Source: Vitis vinifera (Eukaryota; Streptophyta; Magnoliopsida; Vitales; Vitaceae). Taken from it: a DNA stretch of 64,000 nt. This document shows, piece after piece, positions 25,115 through 35,401 of this stretch; positions within the stretch are counted from its first letter, which is position 1, and each line of letters opens with the position of its first letter. The stretch covers positions 5,665,001 to 5,729,000 of the forward strand of contig NC_081806.1 of the NCBI RefSeq assembly GCF_030704535.1, written 5' to 3'. The translations under genes and the position numbers were made by a program. The notes beneath the pieces were generated by a model. It saw only the letters and a list, made by a program, of their open reading frames with translations. It did no database searches and was not told the origin of the DNA.

Positions 25115-26032
25115 CTCTGCAAGAAGTATGATTAAAACTCTTAGTTCCATACTTAAAAGATTAGCAAGATTCCAAACGAAATGCGGAAACTTGTAATGAT
25201 AGAACGAGGAAAAGGACCTTCGCCGGAGCATCAGGAAGTCGGTAAGAATCCGGTGTAACCCCAACCAGCCATAATCCAGGAAAAACGTTCTGCAAACAAA
25301 CAAGGAAATCTTTGTTCATCACCAGACAAAACCTGCACATCAAGCACAACAAAAACCACAAAACAGAGCAAGTGATCGATCTCTCACGTCAAGCTGCTTC
25401 TGTACATTCTTCGCTCTCTTCTTCGGTCTCCGAGCAGGCTTCGATCCAGTCATCACAAAGATGTCTTCCTCAATCTCCTCTCGGGAGAGGGAGATCCAAA
25501 ACTTCCTTTTCTCCTTCTTCTCCGAGCTATGCGATTCAGCGAAACCACGCAGTCGCAGCGATTTCGGCTGATTCTCACTGTGCGGAACTCCAGGAACCGC
25601 TTCCTGCAACTCTCCATTCTTAGGCGCCACTCCGATCTCAATCGGACTCTTCGAAACCGCTTTTCTAGGCCTCAAATTCCACGGCTTCTGTACTGATTCT
25701 TCTCCTTCACCTTCATCTACTTCCCCGCCTTCTCTCTCCACCAACGCCTGATTCTTCTGCGCCTTCTCCACCGGAGAAGGCGAAGCAACCGCATGACGGC
25801 TCCGCGCCGTCCTCGATCCGAGAGGCAGCTTCCTGTTCTCCGAATCAGACTCGTTCTTGGACCCGCCGTCAGAGTCCGGCTCGGACTCATTCTTCCGGCC
25901 ATCCGGTGGCGATTCCCGCGAGGCATCCACCGGCTTCCTGCACCGATGATTGTTCATCTGGTTCTTCCCCCATTTCAAGAAGGACAAAGGGAAGTTGTGT
26001 AGAGGCTGTGACTTCACCGGCGCTGTCGCCAT
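25111..26032 (-). CDS. DUF1639 family protein
   Basis: Three exons: 25388-26032, 25218-25289 and 25111-25116, giving 240 residues; introns are 98 and 101 nt, GT-AG. The N terminus MATAPVKSQPLHNFPLSFLK followed by WG is the conserved start of this plant family. The middle (about 45-170) is charged and disordered. The DUF1639 core runs from about residue 190: EEIEEDIFVMTGSKPARRPK, KNVQKQLD, then NVFPGLWLVGVTPDSYRLPD across the exon 1/2 junction. Exon 3 adds only Arg and the stop, ending ...DAPAKR, which I recall as the usual family ending. Function is unknown; the basic RRPKKR cluster suggests nuclear location (inference). The exon-3 acceptor with the next bases is duplicated 171 bp downstream, and an alternative frame exists (see the entry at 24438-25114). 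Confidence 0.85.
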
Positions 26033-26270
26033 TGAGAACTATTCCACCTCCGGTAACATCCACTGCACGATTTCTTGATACACCAACAAGAACTCCAACC
26101 GAAACCTAACCCTAACCCTAGAATGCGACGCAGAAGAGTTTGCAACGAACAGAAGCAGAGGTGGTGCTCGAAGGAGAGGTGTTTTTAGAGAGAGAAAGAG
26201 AGCAGAAGAGGTATATCATATGTGTCACTGTGTATTTCTCTCCCTCTCTACATATATATGGGGACTTTGG
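26033..26270 (-). promoter_or_regulatory. 5' leader and promoter of the DUF1639 gene
   Basis: The plus strand at 26104-26121 reads CCTAACCCTAACCCTAGA, a telomere-like telo-box in the leader. A GA-rich run lies at about 26185-26205, and TATATATG or its complement at 26252-26259 is a plausible TATA box about 220 bp upstream of the start codon. Confidence 0.5.
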
Positions 26271-27220
26271 CCTACGTCTACGGTTTTTTTTCTCCTAATT
26301 TACATATTTACCCCGGGTTTTCATATTATTTCCACTAGGGTCTTCAGGTCGCTGCCGTTTCAGGCGAGCGCCTGCGGTGTCGATTGCATGGTTCTCTAGA
26401 GCTTTTGATGTACACGTGGCACTTGCTTTGAAGTTCCGGCCCACTACTAAAAGTAGGACCCACTTAGAGTTTGGCTTTGGAATATTCTAAACCGTCTGAT
26501 TACATAATTGCGTTACCCTAAGGGCTCAAATCCATATCACTTTTGGACTTTAGATTTGGTTACTATATACCTTTCTTATTTTTGTGGCATCTTTGGTACT
26601 ATAGATCATAGAGAGAATACAAATATAATCTTACAGAAAATATGAAATATTATTACTTAAAGCATATGATTACTCTCCTGCATAATCCCCTGTTTAACTC
26701 TAAAAAGTATTCTTTGAAAATTAAAAATAATTGACTATGACGTGGGCTCACACGTGGTTATTTATCTATATTTTAGTATATTTTAAAAATTAAAAAAGCC
26801 ACACTTTTTTCCAAATGCCAAAAATATATTTTTTTTACTTAATTTAATTTAATTTTAAATTGTTAGTAAAAGCATTTTATCTTAAGTATAAAATAAAATG
26901 TATTAATATTATTTTAAAACTAAGTTGCCAAATTTTATATTCACAATCAGGACACGTGGGTCAACTAAAATTATAGGAGTGAGACTAATGGAAAGTAGAA
27001 AAAGAAATTTATAAATGAACCAAATGAGACTTATAAGAAATTTTTATGAAGCAAACTGCTAATAAGGTAGATTAGCTGGATAACAATTATAGTATTTTTT
27101 CTAAAAATATTTTTTTCAAACTCATTTATTAAATATTTCTTAAAAAAAAAAACTCTAAATGATTTTTAAAATTTTTGAAAATATTTTATAAATTTTACTA
27201 AATACTTAGAGCTCATTTAG
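26271..27220. other. Intergenic region, no gene seen
   Basis: Upstream of the DUF1639 promoter; two CACGTG hexamers (near 26413 and 26753), otherwise AT-rich. Confidence 0.4.
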
Positions 27221-27962
27221 AGCCCGTTTGGTAATGATTCTAGTGAAAGTGTTTTTATTTGAAGTATTTTCTACTATAGTGTTTCTGTGAAAAACACTTT
27301 TATGATAATCAGAAAAAATGATTCTAAAGTGTTTTTGATAATAAATTGTATAAATATAAAAACACTTTTAATATTAATAAATTACCAAAAAGGACATACA
27401 ATTTTAATTAAAAAAAATGCTATGATAAACAAAAAAACTTTTTATTAATGAAAAAACATCTAAATCACTAAAAAAATAATATTGAATAAAAGATAATTTT
27501 AAAATTAAAAAAATATATGATTACCTATTAATTTCTAAAAAAAAAAAGACTTTTTTAATTAAAAATAATAATTTTTTTTATCACTATACTAAAATTTTAA
27601 AAAATATTTACAAAAAACATCTAAATCAATAAATAAAAAAAAGAACATTGAATAAAAGATAATTTTAAAAGTAAAACAATATATGACCACCTATTAATTT
27701 CTAAAAAAAAAAAAAATTTCTAATTAAAAACAATAATTTTTTTTATCACTGGGGGGCATTTTTGGAATATTTTAAAAAAATTGAAGTGTTTTTTTTTTAA
27801 AAACACCTGTCAAGTGATTCTCTAAAAATCACTTCAAGTGTTTTTCCAAATTTTCAAAAGTGTTTTTTAAAATTTGCCAAACACTTTATTTTCATCCCAA
27901 AAACACTTAAAAGTGTTTTTAAGGGTAGAAACACTTTTAAAAATCACTGCCAAATGGGTTCT
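27221..27962. mobile_element. MITE, 742 bp, flanked by TAG
   Basis: Left end AGCCCGTTTGGTAATGATT; the right end reads in as AGAACCCATTTGGCAGTGAT: matching inverted termini with a 2-base indel. TAG flanks both ends (27218-27220 and 27963-27965), fitting a 3-bp target duplication. Subterminal AAGTGTTTTT motifs repeat on both arms. The short duplication suggests a PIF/Harbinger-type element, but hAT-type MITEs also use GCCCGTTTGG-like ends, so the superfamily is uncertain. No coding capacity. Confidence 0.65.
27451..27755. repeat. Internal tandem duplication in the MITE, 161-bp unit
   Basis: AAAAAACATCTAAATCA occurs at 27451 and 27612, followed in both copies by ATTGAATAAAAGATAATTTT, CCTATTAATTTCTAAAA and AATAATTTTTTTTATCACT at matching spacing. 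Confidence 0.75.
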
Positions 27963-27965
27963 TAG

Positions 27966-29571
27966 TAATTATTTTAGGAAACACTTTTAATATTTCTAAA
28001 ACTTTAAAGGGGTGTTCTGAATAATATAAAATATGTGATTCTCGATGTTTATTTTCTTTGCAAAGCTAGAGACTCATTCATCATTCACTTTTATGCAACA
28101 AGTGATTCTTGCAAACTGAATCAATCAAACATTCCACGACATTTAGAAAAAAAAATTTCAATTTCTAATTTCTAAGGTTTAAAATGAAATTTGAATTCTT
28201 TTATTTCCTCTTTTGAAAATAGGAAAAAATATTTGCTAACTTTGAGAATTTAAATATTATAATATATATATATATTGGTAAAATATAATTTTATAACTAC
28301 TTAAGCATGACATATTATTCAAATTTTGAATAAAAATAATAATTGAATATTTGTACATTAGGGTTATATGATTTTTCATGGTTAATTTTTTATTTATTGA
28401 GTATATATATTTTTTTAGTCTTATTATTTAATAACAAAAAAACTCTCAAAATTTTTTTAAATTATATGAAAAGATATTATTGTAAATTTATTTCTTTTTC
28501 ATTTCCATTCCTATTATTATCAAACATTGAAATGGAAACAAATAATCATTTCAATCTTACATTCCTAAATTCATCCAAATGCTAGAAATGGAATCATCAA
28601 ATTCATTTCTATCCACTAAGAAATACAAATGGAAACAAAATATTTATTTCAATTCCCTATTCCGACGTACCAAACACCCCCTAAAATTTTTATCATTCAA
28701 GAGTTAGAAATATTAGAAATATTTTTTAAAATCACTTTCAATTGTACTCTTATAAAGTGTTTTTTATATTACAAGTGTTTTCTAAAAACATTATTAGACA
28801 TACTCAAATTTATTTTGTTTCAACTTGACCTGAGAATATTGCTTAAGCGTGTAAATTTACGATGCACCAATTATATCACTTTATCATTACCTTACTAAGA
28901 TATCCTTAAATAAGATCTTAAAAAAGTTAATGGTTGTTTATATCCTTTCCACAAGGAATTGAGATGTCCATCAAAGAGTAAGAAGGCCCTTGAGAGAAGA
29001 TAGTGATTCTACCAAGTAAATTTATGTACTTTTTTTTTTCTTTCTATAGGTGGTTTTGCATGTATATCATGTGACTCATTATGTAATTGACTAATTATTC
29101 ATAATAACTAATACTTGTTTGGATATAGTTTCTATTTTTTGTTTTCAAAAAAATAAAAAATATTTTTAAAAATTTGTGGTAATAAAAAAAATTTAAATCT
29201 AGGCTTAATCAACCAAATTATAGATTCAATATTTTCCTTTGATAGTTTCATGAAGAAAGAACATTAAATTTTTCCTTGGTATCAAAGCAAATTAGATTTA
29301 AAAATTAATCTTTTTCGATTCTTGATTCATATAATTACAACCAATGGGATCATTCATGAACAATTCTTGCATTTAAATAAGTATAGTATTCATAGAAAAG
29401 CTCATACGAATTTTCTTTAAAAATACAAGAAGAACAAGTTTGAAATTCTATTGAATTTGGAAGGAGATTTCCATTGAGGTGAATAGTACATATAAACTTA
29501 GGTTTGAGATATTTTATTTATCATATATAAGATGCACTTTTGGTTATGAATTGTCTAAAATCCACTAGTCG
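27966..29571. other. AT-rich intergenic region, no gene seen
   Basis: AT-rich sequence. Two plus-strand frames (28343-28585, 28629-28898) are phenylalanine/isoleucine-rich artefacts without domains. The right part probably belongs to a decayed Copia element (next entry). Confidence 0.4.
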
Positions 29572-29724
29572 ACCATCAAGTTTGAAAGTATTAGAATGGA
29601 AGAAGATGAAAATCTTTCTAATTTTTACGATGAATTCAGTGCTATAATTAATTCAAGTTTCAATTTAAGTGGGAAAATTCTAGATTTTGAATTAGTTTGA
29701 AAAATCCTTAGATACTTAACTAAT
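29572..29724 (+). pseudogene. Copia-type gag (UBN2) relic
   Basis: The plus-strand frame reads TIKFESIRMEEDENLSNFYD, then EFSAIINSSFNLSGKILD, then ELV, a TGA stop, and KILRYLT. This matches the gag region of plant Copia elements (MEEDE..ISEFY..L..I.NS...LGE.I....VV.KILRSL). The in-frame stop and absent flanking domains show it is dead. The surrounding few hundred bases may belong to the same element. Confidence 0.65.
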
Positions 29725-29764
29725 TTAGGCTTCTATATCATACATACATACATTAATATAGCCA

Positions 29765-31272
29765 TGGATTGAAAAATCGGAAAATGTCGCCGATATTTCG
29801 TTGAAATATCGGTTATCGGGCGGCATGGAAACGATAAACGGCACCGATTATCGATGGACGGAAAAATCGGCCAAAAATCGACAAAATCGCCGATATATCG
29901 GCGAAATATCGGTGAAGCACCGAAAAATCGGAGAAAAATCGCGATATTTCCTACCAGTCCAGCCCGCGCAGTTGTGTTTTTCAGCCTGGCTCAAAAATCG
30001 TGGATTTAGGGTTCGTGAAATTTAAATCCAATGGCACAACAGCAAAGAGACCCCTAAAACAGATCCAGAAAACACAGGGAGCAAAAGAAAAGCAATTTTT
30101 TTGGTTTTCTTTGGGAGTTTTGAATGGATTTTCTCGGAAATCAAACGAGGATGAATTTTCCCGGAAATCGAATGGGGATGGATTTTCTTGGGAATCAAAC
30201 GGGGGTTGCAAAAAAAAAATTAATAATAACATGATTAGATTAGTACCTGCGAGGATTGAGATTTGAGAGTAGCAGAGGAAAATAGGGCTTTTTAGGGATT
30301 CTCTCGCTGGAAGACACCTTCAGAAAAGGGTTCTTGATGCCCGAGAGAGAAGTGGGTGCCTTTTTTATTTTTTTTTTATTTTTAGATTTAGGGGAGATAA
30401 AAAAATAAAAAATAAAAAATAAAAAAAACATGAGAACAATTTTCTATAAATAATTATTAATTTTCAACTTTTATTTGGATTATTAAATAAATTTATATTA
30501 ATAAAAAAAGTTGTTATCACATTTTTTAATAAATTTTAAAAATTAAATCTCAAATAAGATATTTTATATAAATTAATTTAATTTATCATTTAAAATATAA
30601 TAAAATATGTAAAAAAATCATGAGAACAATTTTCCACTCTCTATATAAATAATTATTAATTATCAACCTTTATTTTTATTATTAAATAAATTAATATTAA
30701 TAGAAAAAGTTATTATCACATATTTTTAATAAAATTTTAAAAATTAAATCTCAAATAAGATATTTTATATAAATTAATTTAATTTTTCATTTAAAATATA
30801 ATAAAATATGTTTTAATAAAAATATTTTAAAAATTTTAAAATAAATACTGTCTTCAACAAGATGAACTCCCTTCATCTAATAATATATTGAAACTACATC
30901 GATATCTTTCTTAGTATAAGGACTATTGCAATCTCATATTTCTTAACTCAATTTTAACTTTATACACTTTCAAAATTCATATATATTATTTTTAAAATTC
31001 AAATATCGAATCTACCAATATATCTCTATTTACGATATTTTTCTTCTTAATTATATATATATCAATTACACTTACAAGATAACTTTAAAATGTGTATTCT
31101 TACTTATGTTATCATTTTTTGAAGTTTTTTCAAGCATTCCTATTAATTTTAAATAATTTTCACTCCACCGATATTTATGAAAAAATATCCACCGATATTT
31201 CTCCGATATTTCCGATATATCCGTAAAATTGAAGTACCGATATATCCGTAAAAACCGATATTTCAATCTTTG
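29765..31272. mobile_element. CGATAT-rich Mutator-like element with 10-bp target duplication
   Basis: AATATAGCCA flanks both sides (29755-29764 and 31273-31282). Inside are short inverted ends: GGATTGAAAAATCGG at the left, and AGATTGAAATATCGG reading in from the right. Both ends are packed with CGATATTT/AAATATCG words (29790-29950 and 31160-31262). A 9-11 bp duplication fits Mutator-like elements. The interior holds a piece of genic-looking sequence (29960-30360) and a large direct duplication; no transposase is seen. Confidence 0.75.
30429..30815. repeat. 190-bp direct duplication inside the CGATAT element
   Basis: CATGAGAACAATTTT is at 30429 and 30619. Both are followed by ATAAATAATTATTAATT, AAAGTTRTTATCACA, TTAAATCTCAAATAAGATAT and TAAAATATAATAAAATATGT at near-constant spacing. 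Confidence 0.8.
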
Positions 31273-31282
31273 AATATAGCCA

Positions 31283-34200
31283 GTCATCTCATGTCTCTTC
31301 ATGCTGTCTTCTTTCTTATTATGGCCTTTGTCATTTTGTGACAGAGAAAAGTGAAGTGAGATTCATTATTTTTGAAGGGATTATTGATTGAATATTAGTT
31401 TTTGACATTATTATTGAAGGATTATTGATTGGATGTTAGCTTTTGATCTTATTTATGTGAGTTGTTGGTATTTTTCTTATTACTTTTGATTACAATTGTG
31501 CTTCACAAATTTGCTTTTCATTGGTAATGTTGCTCGAGTGTATGCAGGTCACATGTATAATTGCTAATAATAATAAATATAAAAATCTAAATAGTTTCTG
31601 TCATGTTGGTGTGGTTGGTGAGGAATAAGTTTTGAATAGTGGGTGAGGAATAGTTTGAATAGTTTTTTATTATGGGCTTTTTTTTTTTTGGTTTCTTGTG
31701 CCATTACTAGTAAAAATTGTTAGTGAGCTAGATTAGTTTGATATAGAGTTAAAATTACATACTAATCAATCTAAAGTAATCACCCGAGAGAATATGAGGG
31801 AGAGTATTTTGGGTATTGATCTTTTTTCATATTTAAATAGTTGAGAATATAAGTAACATATATATGCAATAATATAATAAATATAATAAAAATAACTGCA
31901 TATTAAATACAAAGAGAAAAGATAGAGAAATGCAAATCACAATCGATCTACGTTCACTTTCCTCAAGCTCTAATTGATTAAAGGTTTTGCTAACAAAGCT
32001 TCTAATATAAACTTTTAAACTTTATACTTAGATTATGATATTAAGGAACCCTTATAACAATAAGACTTGTAAAAAGAACGTCTTCAAATTATCACCCTTG
32101 AATTATAGCTCCAATGGATCCTCTCAAGAGATTTGCTACTCTTGAGCTTCCTAAAAAGTTCAATTCTAGGTAATCCTCACAAGGTTTATAATTTAATGAG
32201 AATAAAATCATAGTTTATCAATTGACTTAAAGAATATAATTTAAGCTAAGATTGAAAAATGCACTAAGATGAAATATGAGTTTTAGAACAAAATACACTC
32301 AAGTATCTTTTTTAAGACTCACAGAAAATTCAATTAAGATTTGAAAATCTTTGCCCAACAATACATTAAGTTTAGTGTCTTTAAATAGGAGTTGAAAACT
32401 AAAAATAGCCATTAGACACCGTTGGGATTGACCAACCAACCAATTGAACCAACTAGTCATTAAGGAATTGCAAGTGACCATTAGACCATAAAAGCTTAAT
32501 CAATCGATCAACCAGTTCAATCAGCTCTTGATTAATTGAGACTCTACCTTAATTGGTTAAGAACAACCTTTTAGACCTTATAAAGAGATTTGACTCCCCT
32601 CAACTAGTTAAGCCTATCTGGCTTAATTGGTTCCCTTGTACCTCAGCAAGCTTGAAGAAAATGTAAGTATTGAGATTAAAATGAGGCCAAGAAACTCCAA
32701 CTATTAACTCCTTAATTTTTGAAAAACCTTTTAGAAAGATTTTAATCAAATTAAAATTTAGGTTTTTCCTTAAAACAAATTTTCGTCCAATTTATGAAAA
32801 AAAAAAATATAAAGTCAATTTAACACGAAATGAACTTAGGAGTGTTAGATGCATAAATGAAAAAGGTAGTGCATTATAATCCTAATATATTAACAAATAA
32901 AGCAACCCTATACAATATGATCTTGGTGAACCTTCTTCTTAAGATATTTTTTTTCCTTTTTCTTGATTTCATTTGGTTTGATATATCTTTGTAATTGTCA
33001 CTTTGAAAATGTTGTTACCTAATCACACTTAAAATGATATCATTAGTTTTAAATATTATTTTATAAACATTAAAACTAAGATTAACTAAACCTTGATCTA
33101 ACATATAGGTTGACAATTTTGTTCTAAATATTATTAGTACGGATCTACATACTTCCATGAGATTTTTTGACTTCAAAAGTTCAGTTGCATCAAGCAGGTA
33201 ATTGACATGTTAGGTATGTATAAGGACATATTGGTAAGCATAATGGGAATACAAAATCATCACATAGGCATGTAAATTTTGTTACAAGAAAACATACTTG
33301 AAATTGAGTGAAGAAAACACAAAATTACATGGTGAGCTAAAACATGGCAAGTAAAGCCTATAAGAGCACTCAAGTGTGGATCTTGCTTTTTCAATTATTT
33401 TAAAATTAAAAAATCCATGTTCTTAATTGGCTAGACTCTACCATTAGAGTTTGTTCTTTATAATATGCATATAATTGCATAAATTGATGATATCACATTA
33501 CTCTATGAAGATATTCTTCAATTCTTAAATTCTATCTTAAGATTTGAGAAGAATTGGTGATGTAGCATCTATGTTGAGGTAAGTTTATGTACTTAATTAC
33601 TTTTCATAATTAGTTAATTTATTTTTTGATTGACTACATCCACGGCTTTTGACATTTGCATTTTTTATGGAGACTTTATAAGTTGTCTTCTAAACACATC
33701 ACGTGTATTGAACATTTATTTATAGTATTCTATTAATTGGATAAAACTAATCTTTGACTTTTATCAATTAGGCTACAAGTTTCATCAATCAAGGGCATAA
33801 AACTTTTCGAAAGAAAATCAAAATTTTTAGCATCCAAATGATATAGAGTTCAGGTTTAAAGTGACCCTCATGGCTATTAAAATACGGGATTAGGTTCACT
33901 TTTAAAAAAATATTCAAAATTACCTCCTTCTTGCCACATGCCTTTATCCTTTTTTTTTTAAAAAAAAAAGAAAAAAGGAAAAAGAAAATTGCTAGAGGCT
34001 GTGACTTGTATTTGAGGCTTTAGAAGTTTAGAAACAACATCTTAAAATAGTAGCTTGGGTAAGTATTTAGAAATATATTTTAGAATTATGATTTTTAATT
34101 TATAAAGAAACCACAATTTTTGTTGGATGACAACAATTTCAAAATAAACTTAAGATGGTGTTTGTTTTTTTGACTTTTTGTTGAAAATAATTTGTTTTTA

Positions 34201-35401
34201 GAATTTAAGTTGTTTGTTTTTCTATTTTTTTTATAATTTATTATAAAATTTTTACTAAATAGAAAAAACCAAAATATGTAACTTTTTCAAAATAAAAAAA
34301 TATAATATATTGGTTTTTCTTTACTTTTTAATACTTAATAAAATAAAATACTATAAAAATAAACAACTTAATATTTAACACTATTAAGCATTAAGGTTTT
34401 ATTTAAAATTAAGTAAAAAAACAAACACCATTTACTCTCTTGCTTTTACTCACCTAAGGGATCATTTTAAAGAATTTGTAATCTTAATCTTGTTACAAGG
34501 TAATAACAAATTGTAGACTTTTAGTTTATATTTAGGAAAATATTACATCAAATTTTCCTAAATTAAATTTGTTAATTTTTTTTAAATCTTAATAAAAAGA
34601 AAAAAAGAAGGAAAAATCAATTAATTTCTTATTTTCAAAACCAATTAATCTAAATTAATTTTCAATATGAAATTAAGAGAAATTTAATTTTTAATTCTTA
34701 TTTAATTGACTTAAAATAATATTTATGGTAGAATAAAATTTCTGTTTTAATTTATTAGTTGAATTGAATTATAAATAGTAAATGATAGTGAATATTTTTA
34801 TAAAAAATAATTAAATAATATTTTTCAAAATAAAAAATTTTAAAATTTGTCACTTATCTTTGCCTTATATGGAAAATGGGAGGCCTTCAATCTCCAGCGC
34901 ATGATCCCAGCCCATCCCTCTCTCTCTTTCTCTTTCAATCTCATTCGCCGAATCATTCTTTTCGCAAGGATTCCAATTTTTTTTTTCTTTTTATAATCAA
35001 TATTGAAAGAAAAAGTCATCGCAGATAAGGTTTTTCTGTGTTCGGAGAACGACGTTAAAAAAAAAAAAAAAAAAAAAACAAAGAGTTTTCGGTAAGTCCA
35101 TTTTTTTACGCAAACAAAAAAGGCGTTCTAAAAAATATATTGGATAAAAATATTTTCAAATTAATAAAAATACACGAATTTTGAATAATTGAGTTGCTAT
35201 TTTTCCTTTTTTTTTTTTTTTGAAATATACCAAAAGGTGTTTTTCATAATGTTATTTTATATACTTGAATTTCTTTTACCCTTGAGCTTTATCTTGAAAA
35301 TTAATTTAAATTCATTGTTTTTCAAATTAATAAATAAAAAGATTAATTTTTAAGAGGATAATAAGAAAAAGATTAAGGGTCTGTTTTTTAGAAAGAGTAA
35401 T
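31283..35401. other. Repeat-derived intergenic region, no intact gene seen
   Basis: AT-rich DNA. 31780-32900 reads like a decayed non-coding retroelement portion but has no recognisable domain. 34860-35095 resembles a gene leader: a CT-rich block, GC-richer text, then GTTTTCGGTAAGTCC like a splice donor after a 22-A run. It has no downstream exon before the Gypsy-like sequence begins. Confidence 0.35.
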
